Shown in pieces: positions 14,231-22,027 of a DNA stretch of 22,027 nucleotides. The position numbers were made by a program, and so were the translations under genes. The notes under the pieces were generated by a model. It had not been told where the DNA came from, ran no database searches, and worked only from the letters and a program-made list of their open reading frames with translations. Location of the stretch: positions 1-22,027 of the forward strand of contig DATIDQ010000050.1 of NCBI GenBank assembly GCA_035456205.1, written 5' to 3'. Positions within the stretch are counted from its first letter, which is position 1. Each line of letters starts with the position of its first letter. This DNA comes from UBA7239 sp035456205 (GTDB lineage: Bacteria > Pseudomonadota > Gammaproteobacteria > Pseudomonadales > UBA7239).

Positions 14231-17080
14231 TTAGCCGTTTAGCCGCAATTGTTGGACAATTTGTGTCAGCAATCTTTCCAGTTGCCGTATACGGGGGTAT
14301 GCCTGCCACAAGGCATCAGCACTCAACTGCTTTTCCAGCCACTCGCAAATATCGGCATATCTTGCTGCACCAAGCTGGCGGGCACCTGATTGCATTTTAT
14401 GGCCCAGCATCCTGACTGACTCCAGGTCACCGGATTCCAGTGCATGCAGCAGCCCCTCGATATCCTTGTGAGCAAAGGCCACAAACTTTCCGGCTATTGC
14501 TGCCATTTTTTCGGCGTCTCCATCGTATAGGGCCGTTAAAACGGCCATATCGATTGGCGCAGTCACATTGCCACACAGCCAAGTATCAAGTCTGGTTATC
14601 AATTCAGCCGGGCGTACCGGCTTACTGATAAAATCGTTCATCCCGGCAGCCAGACAACGTTCCTTGTCCTTGTCCCATGCATTGGCTGTCATGGCAATCA
14701 CAAGCGTATCCCGCAATTCCGGGGTGGCCCGGATCGCCGCCGTGGCTTCCAGCCCATCCATCACCGGCATCTGGATATCCATCAACACACAATCATACTT
14801 TTTGGCCTTGAGAAATTTGAGGGCCTCTTGGCCGTTATTGGCGACAATCACAGCAGCTCCAGCCAATTCAAGTAATTCTCGCGTCACCTGTTGATTGAAA
14901 ACATTGTCCTCTACCAGCAACAAGTTGCAGCCCTGCAACGAAGCGCCACCGCCAGAAGGTTCATGACTGGCAGACTCCTCGGCAGGCAAAGCGTTGGTCC
15001 TCGGCAATCTCACGCTAAACCAGAATGAGCTGCCCTTGCCCGGCTGGCTGTCAAAGCCCACTTCGCCGCCCATCATTTCAGCCAATTTTCGACAGATGGC
15101 CAACCCCAGGCCTGTACCACCGTATTTTTTCCGCAGCGACATATCTGCTTGCTGAAAAGACGAAAACAACTTCTTGCGCAACTCTGGCGCGATGCCAATC
15201 CCTTGATCAGTGACTTCAAAACGTAGCAGGCAATCTGTACGGCTACTGGCAATAGCAATGACCCGTACAGTGATTTTTCCATTGTTGGAAAACTTGATGG
15301 CATTACTTAAATAATTGATCAGGATTTGCCCTATGCGCTGGGCATCACCATGTAAATGAGGATCAATTCTTTCGTCAACATCAAAGAGACACTCAAGTCC
15401 TTTATCTGCAATCTGGCTGGCAAACATCGCCCGAACAGAATCGATCAAAGCATGGATATTAAAATCATCTTTCTCCAGATGCATTTTTCCCGCGTCAAGT
15501 CTGGAGAAATCAAACACATCATCCACTAACGCCAGCAACTGTTTACTGGACAGCTGGATTTTTTCCAGATAATCACGCTGCTTATCATCAAGATCTGTAT
15601 TGAGCGCCAAGTGAGACATACCCAGCATGCTGTTGATGGGTGTACGAATCTCATGACTCATATTGGCAAGAAATTCTGTCTTGGCCTGCGTGGCGTCCTC
15701 TGCAATTTTCTTGGCGGACTCCAGTTCCTGCGTGCGTTCTGCCACGCGAGTCCCCATCAGCGCATAGGCTTCAAGCAATTTATTTTCTACCAGTTTTCGA
15801 TCACTGATATCGCTGTGTGTGCCGACCATGCGCAAGGGTTTACCTTTCGAGTCATACCTGACAATCATGCCTCGATCCAGAATCCACTTATACGTCCCAT
15901 CTGCGCATTGCACACGATGTTCATTGTGATAAAAAGGCGTTTTTCCCGTCAGATGATTGTTAAAATCGGCTAATACCTGAGCCATATCTTCTGGATGCAC
16001 CAACGCAGACCAAGCCTCTGTACTCGCTTCAACACTGTCACCATAGTGACCGTACATTCGTCTGAATAGTGCGGATAAAAGTACTTTGTTAGAGGGAATA
16101 TCCCAATCCCAAACGCCATCACCTACGCCTTCCAGTGCAAATTTCCAGCGCTCCTCGCTCTCCTGCAAATCCTGTTCAATGCGCTTTCTGGCATTGATTA
16201 TTAACGCTGGCGCCATTCCCACAATGGTCAGGGCGATCAGATAAACCCAAAGACTTTTTAGTTTTGCTTCTACCGTTGAAAGATCAGGGTAATAAGGCAA
16301 CTCAGTGCCTGAAAAAATCCCGCTGAGTGCCTGTATCATGATCATACAGACCAGCAATAAAACCCCACGTTTTCCAAATGCGACTGCCGCCCAGGTAACA
16401 AACAGAAACATCCAGAAGGGCTTGGCATAAAATGCCAGTAATTGATTAAACCATCCCAGAAAAATTGCCTGCCCGAGTAAAAATGCCAGACCAAAAAACA
16501 AGAGAAGATGCAGGAAAAGTTTTTTTGTCAAAGCCCTTTCAGTATCTTTTGTGCATAGCGTAATTAACGGACAGATAATAACGATCCCGAGAATATCGCC
16601 CTGCCACCAGCGTATAAAACTGTGAAGGAACACATCTGCAGATACAATATTTGCCATATACAGCATGGAGACACCCGTCGCTGCACTGATCAAAGAACAC
16701 ACTGAGCCAATCATTGCCAGATTCAGATAATCGCGGGGATAATCCCACTCGATACTGGTTTTTTGATAACTGGTTAGCAACCAATATGCTGTGAGTGCTT
16801 CAAGTGAATTGCCCACACCAATACCAAGATTGACAAACAAGGGAGCATCCGCACCACCAAGCATATTCCCTACTACTGCACCAATAAAAATACCCGGCCA
16901 GTATTTATGGCCACCCAGCATCAATGCTGCCAGGGCAATACCGCTGGGAGGCCAGATAATAGATACGGCATGATTGACGGCAAAAAAATTGAGGATAATC
17001 TTGGCGGCAACCGCATACACCAGCGTGAACAGCGCAAGCCGGAATAGATAGTGCAACCCTTTGTATTCCGTCCTGTCCAT
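14231..17080 (-). CDS. MASE1-PAS hybrid sensor histidine kinase with receiver and HPt domains
   Basis: A 949-residue inner-membrane phosphorelay kinase. Residues 1-295 form a MASE1 sensor with about eight membrane helices (IIWPPSGIALAALML is typical). A PAS fold spans about 305-430. A coiled segment leads to HisKA with phospho-accepting His476 (NMSHEIRTP), then the ATPase domain with its N box near 589-593, DQGIGI near 625 and GGTGLGL at 654-660. A receiver domain covers about 718-835 with Asp768 (VLMDIQMPVMDG) and Lys820. A C-terminal HPt domain has His894 (LGHKMQSGARQLGA). The signal passes His-Asp-His and would need a separate response regulator, which is not in the window. The sensed signal is unknown. 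It may head the transcript carrying pyk, scpA, scpB and rluB. Confidence 0.93.
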   Translation of the reverse strand: MDRTEYKGLHYLFRLALFTLVYAVAAKIILNFFAVNHAVSIIWPPSGIALAALMLGGHKYWPGIFIGAVVGNMLGGADAPLFVNLGIGVGNSLEALTAYWLLTSYQKTSIEWDYPRDYLNLAMIGSVCSLISAATGVSMLYMANIVSADVFLHSFIRWWQGDILGIVIICPLITLCTKDTERALTKKLFLHLLLFFGLAFLLGQAIFLGWFNQLLAFYAKPFWMFLFVTWAAVAFGKRGVLLLVCMIMIQALSGIFSGTELPYYPDLSTVEAKLKSLWVYLIALTIVGMAPALIINARKRIEQDLQESEERWKFALEGVGDGVWDWDIPSNKVLLSALFRRMYGHYGDSVEASTEAWSALVHPEDMAQVLADFNNHLTGKTPFYHNEHRVQCADGTYKWILDRGMIVRYDSKGKPLRMVGTHSDISDRKLVENKLLEAYALMGTRVAERTQELESAKKIAEDATQAKTEFLANMSHEIRTPINSMLGMSHLALNTDLDDKQRDYLEKIQLSSKQLLALVDDVFDFSRLDAGKMHLEKDDFNIHALIDSVRAMFASQIADKGLECLFDVDERIDPHLHGDAQRIGQILINYLSNAIKFSNNGKITVRVIAIASSRTDCLLRFEVTDQGIGIAPELRKKLFSSFQQADMSLRKKYGGTGLGLAICRKLAEMMGGEVGFDSQPGKGSSFWFSVRLPRTNALPAEESASHEPSGGGASLQGCNLLLVEDNVFNQQVTRELLELAGAAVIVANNGQEALKFLKAKKYDCVLMDIQMPVMDGLEATAAIRATPELRDTLVIAMTANAWDKDKERCLAAGMNDFISKPVRPAELITRLDTWLCGNVTAPIDMAVLTALYDGDAEKMAAIAGKFVAFAHKDIEGLLHALESGDLESVRMLGHKMQSGARQLGAARYADICEWLEKQLSADALWQAYPRIRQLERLLTQIVQQLRLNG

Positions 17081-17210
17081 GGCAATCCGAAGCTCTCAAT
17101 TCCTGATATACAAGCAACAACGCAGCTAGCTTACCCATTTTTTGCTGTACCACAACAGCGCTTGCACCCTTATCATGCACTCCATTGTTTAACGGCCTTC
17201 AGGATTCCTT
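17081..17210. other. Divergent intergenic region between the hybrid kinase and the crotonase gene
   Basis: These 130 bases should hold promoters in both directions. On the plus strand TTGCAC (17162-17167) and TTGTTT (17185-17190) are 17 bases apart, but the -10 is poor. AGGA at 17201-17204 is the crotonase ribosome-binding site. An inverted repeat GCTGT-N6-ACAGC lies at 17144-17159 and could be a regulator site. No convincing minus-strand promoter was found for the kinase. Confidence 0.35.
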
Positions 17211-18017
17211 ATGTCTGACTTTATAACCATCGACAAAACTCGCCCCGGCATCACTGTTATCAAGATGAATCGCCCTGACCGCATGAATGCTATGGCGTTT
17301 GATGTGATGGTGCCTCTCAAGGAGGCTCTGGAAGAAGTCAGCTTCGATAACACGACCCGTGTGGTGATCCTGACTGGTGAAGGCAAAGGCTTCTGCTCTG
17401 GCGCCGATCTGAAAGACCCGGGCTACCTGTCAATCTTCGATGGTCTGACCATGCCCGGCATCGCCCGGCGCGCCATGAAAGTGCTGGACGACGTGATGCA
17501 CGCGGTACAAACCATGCACCAGCCTGTCATCTCGGCCATTAACGGCCCCGCGATTGGCGGTGGTTTTTGTCTGTCGATGATCACCGATATCCGCATCGCC
17601 TCGGAAACCGCTATTTTTCGCGCTGCCGGCATCAATAACGGCCTCACGTCTGCCGAGTTGGGTTTGAGTTACACCCTGCCTCGCGCTATCGGCAGCACAC
17701 GCGCTTTTGAAATCATGTTGACCGGGCGCGATGTCGGCGCCGAAGAAGCCGAGCGCATCGGTATTGTTTCAAAAGTCGTCCCGGCGGAACAATTAATGGA
17801 CACCTGTTTTGCCATGGCAGAACAGATCATGCAGCACAGCCATCTCGGCGTGGAATTATCCAAGCAGATGCTGTGGTCTGGCATGCAAGCCAGCAATTTG
17901 CATACACACATGAATCACGAAGGACATGCACAGCTGTATGTGCGGATGACGACAAAAAACTTTGAAGAAGCCATCAAAGCCCGTAAAGAAAACCGTAAAC
18001 CCGACTTTAAAGATTAA
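17211..18017 (+). CDS. Enoyl-CoA hydratase/isomerase (crotonase) family protein
   Basis: A 268-residue crotonase-fold protein acting on an acyl-CoA thioester. The CoA/oxyanion segments are intact: GKGFCSGADL (59-66) and NGPAIGGGF (111-119). The catalytic residues are not those of a standard hydratase. The glutamate expected after the GGG loop is Cys120, and the second one, in the PEI motif, is Gly140. Instead Glu149 in SAELGLSYTLPR sits where isomerase-type relatives such as PaaG carry an aspartate. This suggests an isomerase or another crotonase reaction, and the substrate is unknown. The start has AGGA six bases upstream. ccmA begins 15 bases after its stop with no terminator between, so it may be cotranscribed with the ccm genes. 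No other fatty-acid gene is nearby. Confidence 0.9.
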   Translation: MSDFITIDKTRPGITVIKMNRPDRMNAMAFDVMVPLKEALEEVSFDNTTRVVILTGEGKGFCSGADLKDPGYLSIFDGLTMPGIARRAMKVLDDVMHAVQTMHQPVISAINGPAIGGGFCLSMITDIRIASETAIFRAAGINNGLTSAELGLSYTLPRAIGSTRAFEIMLTGRDVGAEEAERIGIVSKVVPAEQLMDTCFAMAEQIMQHSHLGVELSKQMLWSGMQASNLHTHMNHEGHAQLYVRMTTKNFEEAIKARKENRKPDFKD

Positions 18018-18032
18018 TCAGGACATTTACTG

Positions 18033-18671
18033 TTGACTGCTTGTCTGCAACCGTCTTTACAAATAGAAAATCTTCACTGCGATAAAGGCCAACAACGGCT
18101 TTTTTCCGGTGTGGACTGTTTGTTGAATGCTGGTGAGTTATTGCATGTGTCCGGTGAAAACGGCAGCGGCAAGACTACTTTACTGCGCATTCTGGCCGGA
18201 CTGAGTCGCGACTACACAGGTAGTGTATTGTGGAACGGCGATAATATTCGCCAGCAATGGCCCGTGTATGCGCAAGATATTCTTTTCCTCGGGCATCAAC
18301 CCGCCTTGAAAGCCCAGCTCACCGCTCGCGAAAATCTGCAGTGGTATGCCCGCTGCGCTGACGTGACTGATGAACAAATTGATTCAGCATTACAAGCGCT
18401 GGGTTTGCGCAGTAAAACGGATATCCCTTGCCACCAACTGTCTGCCGGTCAGCAACGTCGCACTGCACTGGCGCGTTTGATGTTCAGCCGCCATAAACTC
18501 TGGCTACTGGATGAACCATTTACAGCAATTGATGCAAAAGGTTTTGCACCTATCCTGCAATGTTTGCGGTTGCAGATAGAACGCGGCGGCATAGTTGTGA
18601 TGACAACGCATCACGGTATGGAAAACATGGACCTACCGCACAAGACCTTGACACTGGGCGCCGCTGCATGA
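18033..18671 (+). CDS. ccmA: Cytochrome c maturation ABC transporter ATP-binding protein CcmA
   Basis: The ATPase subunit of the CcmABCD complex, which drives release of heme-loaded CcmE during System I cytochrome c assembly. In the 212 residues: Walker A GENGSGKTT at 41-49, a Q-loop region at about 85-90 (FLGHQP), signature LSAGQQ at 136-141, Walker B LWLLDEP with Asp160/Glu161, and the switch histidine near 193 (MTTHH). The start is a TTG with AGGA about nine bases upstream, and no ATG is available before conserved sequence. Its stop overlaps the ccmB start by four bases (ATGA). Confidence 0.95.
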   Translation: MTACLQPSLQIENLHCDKGQQRLFSGVDCLLNAGELLHVSGENGSGKTTLLRILAGLSRDYTGSVLWNGDNIRQQWPVYAQDILFLGHQPALKAQLTARENLQWYARCADVTDEQIDSALQALGLRSKTDIPCHQLSAGQQRRTALARLMFSRHKLWLLDEPFTAIDAKGFAPILQCLRLQIERGGIVVMTTHHGMENMDLPHKTLTLGAAA

Positions 18672-19336
18672 GCATTCTGTTAGCGACACTCCAACGCGAA
18701 TGGCAACTGGCCTGGCGCAACCTGGCAGATGCCATTAACCCGGTCGCGTTTTTCCTGATGGTGATTGCGCTCGTGCCACTCGGCATTGGCACGGATAAAA
18801 CCCAGCTCGCCGCCATTGCACCTGGCATGTTGTGGGTAGCCGCGCTACTGGCCAGTTTGCTGTCGGTTGATATGCTGTTCCGCCGTGATTATGACGACAG
18901 CACGCTGGAACAATACCTGCTATTGCCGAACGAACTGTACGGCATAGTCTGGATCAAGGTACTGGTGCACTGGTTGTTTGCCGGACTGCCGTTAGTACTG
19001 ATTTCGCCGCTTCTGGGCATGATGCTATCCTTGCCGTCACTTGCCATACCGGTCCTGATGCTGTCACTCGCGCTGGGCACTGTGAGTCTGTCGTTGATAG
19101 GCGCTATCGGCGCTTCACTGACTGTCAGCCTGCGGCGCGGCGGCCTGTTGATCGCTGTGATTGTCTTGCCGCTTTATATCCCCGTGTTGATATTCGGTGC
19201 GAGCGCCACTGTGCAGGCTGCGGCTGGCATATTTCCAGCTGGCCAGTTGGCGATGCTCGGCGCTTTTGCACTGCTAGCGCTGGGGCTATCCCCTTTGGTG
19301 GTCATGGCTGGCTTACGAATTGCTGTGGAATCATAA
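18668..19336 (+). CDS. ccmB: Heme exporter membrane protein CcmB
   Basis: The membrane partner of CcmA in the CcmABCD complex. The 222-residue protein has about six hydrophobic helices and the family motif near the N-terminus (LQREWQLAWRNLADAINPVA), followed by FRRDYDDSTLEQYLL, the cytoplasmic loop thought to contact CcmA. The ATG at 18668 overlaps the ccmA stop by four bases, and the stop shares one base with the ccmC start (TAATG). This indicates translational coupling across the cluster. Nothing unusual is seen. Confidence 0.95.
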   Translation: MSILLATLQREWQLAWRNLADAINPVAFFLMVIALVPLGIGTDKTQLAAIAPGMLWVAALLASLLSVDMLFRRDYDDSTLEQYLLLPNELYGIVWIKVLVHWLFAGLPLVLISPLLGMMLSLPSLAIPVLMLSLALGTVSLSLIGAIGASLTVSLRRGGLLIAVIVLPLYIPVLIFGASATVQAAAGIFPAGQLAMLGAFALLALGLSPLVVMAGLRIAVES

Positions 19337-20109
19337 TGTTAGAAAACAAATATAATGTATTTTCTATATTAAAAACCTGGTTTCACCGCTGGGGTTCACC
19401 GCCCTGGTTTTACCAGATGAGCGGCAAACTGCTGCCATGGCTCTCCGTACTCACTGCAATATTGATCGTCACTGGCACTGTATGGGGCCTGGCTTTTGCG
19501 CCGGAAGATGCTCGCCAGGGCAACAGCTTCCGCATCATTTACCTCCATGTCCCTGTTTCATTCCTGGCCTTGGCTGGTTACTACCTCATGGCATTAGCCG
19601 GCTGCATCGGGCTGATCTGGCGCATGAAACTCGCCTTCTGGACGTTACGGGCCGCTGCACCTATCGGCGCCGCTTTGACATTTCTCGCGCTGGTCACCGG
19701 CTCCATCTGGGGAAAACCCACTTGGGGCACCTGGTGGGAATGGGACGCGCGCATCACCTCCATGCTGATCCTGTTTTTTCTGTATCTGGGCGTTATGGCA
19801 TTGGCCAATGCCTACCAGAACAGTGACAGCGGCAACCGTGCGGCCAGTGTGTTGGCTATCGTCGGCATGGTGAATATTCCGATCATCTATAAATCCGTCG
19901 ATTGGTGGAATACGCTGCATCAGGGCGCATCATTGAAACTGACATCTGCGCCTACTATTCACGGCACCATGCTCTACCCGCTCCTGATCATGATTGCAGG
20001 CTTTTATCTGTTATACGCTGTATTGCTGTTGCTGAATCTGCGTTGCGATATTCTCGCTAACGAGCGCAATAGTCGTTGGCTGCAAGATTTGTTAAGAGAA
20101 AAACGCTGA
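19336..20109 (+). CDS. ccmC: Heme-handling membrane protein CcmC
   Basis: CcmC loads heme onto the chaperone CcmE at the outer face of the inner membrane. The 257-residue protein has six hydrophobic helices and the tryptophan-rich WWD signature WGTWWEWDAR at 130-139. The two heme-ligand histidines are His71 (IYLHVPVSF) and His195 (WWNTLHQGAS). The N-terminus has about 30 extra hydrophilic residues before the first helix, as in many proteobacterial members. The start overlaps the ccmB stop by one base and the stop overlaps ccmD by one base. Confidence 0.96.
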   Translation: MLENKYNVFSILKTWFHRWGSPPWFYQMSGKLLPWLSVLTAILIVTGTVWGLAFAPEDARQGNSFRIIYLHVPVSFLALAGYYLMALAGCIGLIWRMKLAFWTLRAAAPIGAALTFLALVTGSIWGKPTWGTWWEWDARITSMLILFFLYLGVMALANAYQNSDSGNRAASVLAIVGMVNIPIIYKSVDWWNTLHQGASLKLTSAPTIHGTMLYPLLIMIAGFYLLYAVLLLLNLRCDILANERNSRWLQDLLREKR

Positions 20110-20294
20110 TGTATTTTGAATCGCTGCATGATCTGTTTTTTATGAATGGCCATGGCGCTTATGTATGGAGTGCTTACGGCATCGGTTTTGCTGTACTCGC
20201 CGCATTAGTCTGGCTGCCGCTATCCCGTCAGGCACAGCTGAAGGCAAGTATTTTGAAAGAAAGCACCCTGCGCCAACTGACCGGGGAGCAATAA
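20109..20294 (+). CDS. ccmD: Heme exporter protein CcmD
   Basis: A 61-residue single-span membrane protein that stabilises the CcmABC-CcmE complex and helps release holo-CcmE. The typical motif HGAYVWSAYGIGF precedes the hydrophobic helix, and the C-terminal part is charged. I chose the ATG at 20109, which shares its first base with the ccmC stop (TGATG). A longer in-frame reading back to 20076 runs inside ccmC and has no family support. ccmE begins two bases after its stop. Confidence 0.93.
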   Translation: MYFESLHDLFFMNGHGAYVWSAYGIGFAVLAALVWLPLSRQAQLKASILKESTLRQLTGEQ

Positions 20295-20296
20295 AC

Positions 20297-20749
20297 ATGC
20301 ATCCTGTTCGCAAACAGCGCTTGCTCATCATTGTCGCCATCATCGTGACATCCAGTATCGCAATTGGCCTGATGATTTTTGCGCTGCGTGAAAATATGAA
20401 CCTGTTTTTTCCACCAGCCGATATCCTGAATGGCAAGGCGCCAGCGAATCGCGAGATCCGGCTCGGCGGTTTTGTGGATAAAGGCAGCATCCAACGCGCT
20501 AGCAACAGTCTCGATGTGCATTTCGCTATTGGCGACGGCCAGCACAGTATTCCAGTGATTTATACCGGCATTCTGCCGGATCTGTTTGCTGAAGAACAGG
20601 CAGCGATAGCTAAAGGCAAATGGAATGGCACTGTATTTACCGCGACAGAAGTTCTGGCCAAGCATGATGAAAACTACACACCACCAGAAATCAGGGAAAG
20701 CATGAAGAATCTGAACGCGCCTAAACCTGCTACGCACCCCCAACCATAA
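20297..20749 (+). CDS. ccmE: Cytochrome c-type biogenesis heme chaperone CcmE
   Basis: CcmE is a membrane-anchored periplasmic protein that binds heme covalently and passes it to the CcmF ligation complex. The 150-residue sequence has one N-terminal membrane helix (about residues 9-30) and an OB-fold domain. The heme-attachment motif is AKHDENYTPPE, with His123 and Tyr127. The C-terminal tail is short and proline-containing. GILPDLF in the middle is also conserved. The ATG at 20297 gives the standard N-terminus. A longer in-frame reading from 20165 overlaps ccmD and is rejected. ccmF follows after 20 bases. Confidence 0.95.
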   Translation: MHPVRKQRLLIIVAIIVTSSIAIGLMIFALRENMNLFFPPADILNGKAPANREIRLGGFVDKGSIQRASNSLDVHFAIGDGQHSIPVIYTGILPDLFAEEQAAIAKGKWNGTVFTATEVLAKHDENYTPPEIRESMKNLNAPKPATHPQP

Positions 20750-20769
20750 AACCGGCACCAGAAAACCTG

Positions 20770-22027
20770 ATGATTCCTGAACTCGGCCTCTACTGTCTTA
20801 TCCTCGCTTTTTGCCTGTCTGTTGTGCAAGGCATTCTGCCGATGGCAGGCAGTTATCTGCAAGGTCGTTATATCAATGCTGCAGGCTGGTTGCGACTCGC
20901 TGCACCGCTTTCTTTAATCAACTGCGTATTAATCAGCGCCAGTTTTACAACGCTAGTGTATTGTTTTGTAACCGATGATTTTTCACTGCAATACATTGCC
21001 AACAATTCCAATACACAATTGCCCACTTATTACAAAGTCAGTGCAACCTGGGGAGCGCATGAAGGTTCATTACTGCTATGGTTATTGGTACTGTCTTTGT
21101 GGAGCGCTGTTTTTGCACTGCGATCTCGCGCACTGCCAATAATATTGCGGACACGCATCCTTAGCGTACTGGGTTTGATTGCTTCAGGCTTCGGCGCATT
21201 CACACTATTTACATCCAATCCATTCACACGCAATTTGCCATTTGTCCCTAGCGAAGGCAGTGACCTGAATCCATTGCTGCAGGATTTTGGCCTCGTCATT
21301 CATCCACCGATGCTGTACTGCGGCTATGTGGGTTTTGCTGTGCCATTTGCTTTTGCCATTGCCGCATTGCTGGAAACCGATTCAGCCACTCATACATCCA
21401 TCAGCAATGCATGGACACGCTGGGTTCGACCATGGACAAACGCGGCGTGGTCTTTCCTGACTGTCGGTATCGCTCTTGGCAGCTGGTGGGCTTATTACGA
21501 ACTTGGCTGGGGCGGATGGTGGTTCTGGGATCCGGTAGAAAATGCTTCTTTCATGCCATGGCTTGCAGGCACTGCACTTTTACATTCTCTGGCAGCCAGC
21601 GACAAACGAAAACTGTTCTCCAGCTGGACACTGTTGCTCGCTATCTTTGCTTTCTCTCTCAGTTTGCTCGGCACATTTCTGGTGCGCTCCGGGGTGCTGA
21701 CATCGGTACATGCTTTTGCCAGTGATCCTACCCGTGGCACATTTATTCTGGCATTTCTCGCTATTGTTATCGGTGGTTCGCTGACACTGTTTGCGCTGCG
21801 TGCACCCACTGCACCTTCATCCGGTTACCGGTTTTTATCACGCGATATGTTTGTGCTGCTCAACAGTTGCCTGATGGTGATTATGCTGGCGATTGTTTGC
21901 CTCGGCACCTTGTATCCACTGATTGCAGATGCAATGGATTGGGGGAAAATTTCTGTCGGGCCGCCCTACTTCAATCGTTTCTTTTTGCCGATTATGGCAA
22001 CCGTATTATTGCTGATGCCAGTTGGCG
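20770..22027 (+). CDS. ccmF: Cytochrome c heme lyase subunit CcmF, 5' part
   Basis: The large polytopic subunit that ligates heme to CXXCH apocytochromes, truncated by the window end after about 419 codons of a usual 640-660. It begins MIPELGLYCLILAFCLSVVQ and contains multiple membrane helices. The first conserved block is YYKVSATWGAHEGSLLLW, and the periplasmic heme-binding WWD motif is WGGWWFWDPVEN at 247-258, followed by LVRSGVLTSVHAFASDP. The reading frame is open to the last base. The ribosome-binding site is weak, so it probably depends on translation from ccmE. ccmG and ccmH would be expected beyond the window. Confidence 0.95.
   Translation, partial: MIPELGLYCLILAFCLSVVQGILPMAGSYLQGRYINAAGWLRLAAPLSLINCVLISASFTTLVYCFVTDDFSLQYIANNSNTQLPTYYKVSATWGAHEGSLLLWLLVLSLWSAVFALRSRALPIILRTRILSVLGLIASGFGAFTLFTSNPFTRNLPFVPSEGSDLNPLLQDFGLVIHPPMLYCGYVGFAVPFAFAIAALLETDSATHTSISNAWTRWVRPWTNAAWSFLTVGIALGSWWAYYELGWGGWWFWDPVENASFMPWLAGTALLHSLAASDKRKLFSSWTLLLAIFAFSLSLLGTFLVRSGVLTSVHAFASDPTRGTFILAFLAIVIGGSLTLFALRAPTAPSSGYRFLSRDMFVLLNSCLMVIMLAIVCLGTLYPLIADAMDWGKISVGPPYFNRFFLPIMATVLLLMPVG

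Noticed and set aside
1..22027. Mobile element, defence island, CRISPR or biosynthetic cluster
   Set aside because: No transposase, integrase, regularly spaced repeats, toxin-antitoxin pair or secondary-metabolite gene was recognised. The genes are conserved core functions.

Overview
The window looks like chromosomal core DNA from a gammaproteobacterium on the Pseudomonadales/Cellvibrionales side, possibly Cellvibrio-like. This rests on the gyrA-serC-pheA order seen in pseudomonads, a Pseudomonas-type CysI followed by a DUF934 protein, an RNase E whose tail carries NDPR motifs, a scpA-scpB-rluB cluster and a ccmABCDEF cluster. Base composition appears moderate throughout. Taxonomy is inferred from remembered family features, not from a search. 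I see no mobile element, CRISPR array, tRNA, rRNA or prophage gene.

Layout. Positions 1-3876 (minus strand) hold gyrA, serC and the start of pheA: DNA gyrase A, then serine and aromatic amino-acid synthesis. A TetR-family regulator (about 4029-4625, minus) lies upstream of gyrA. It is separated by a 435-500 base leader region, rich in short inverted repeats, from the divergently transcribed RNase E gene (5133-7874, plus), which ends in a clear intrinsic terminator. Next come cysI (8033-9688, plus) and an overlapping DUF934 gene: assimilatory sulfite reduction.

Facing these is a minus-strand run from 17080 down to 10184: a membrane MASE1-PAS hybrid histidine kinase with receiver and HPt domains, pyruvate kinase, ScpA, ScpB and RluB. 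The spacing is tight enough for one transcription unit. From 17211 on the plus strand are a crotonase-fold protein and then ccmA, ccmB, ccmC, ccmD, ccmE and the 5' two-thirds of ccmF (cut by the window end). These are the System I cytochrome c maturation genes, which export and chaperone heme and deliver it to apocytochromes.

Most of the window is ordinary housekeeping. I did not find a clearly new multi-gene system. The points most worth a second look are: the crotonase lacks both canonical hydratase glutamates and sits at the head of the ccm cluster; a 19-base perfect inverted repeat lies between tetR and rne; CysI and DUF934 are translationally coupled; a phosphorelay kinase, pyruvate kinase and the ScpAB condensin subunits are closely linked; and GyrA carries a substituted GyrA box.
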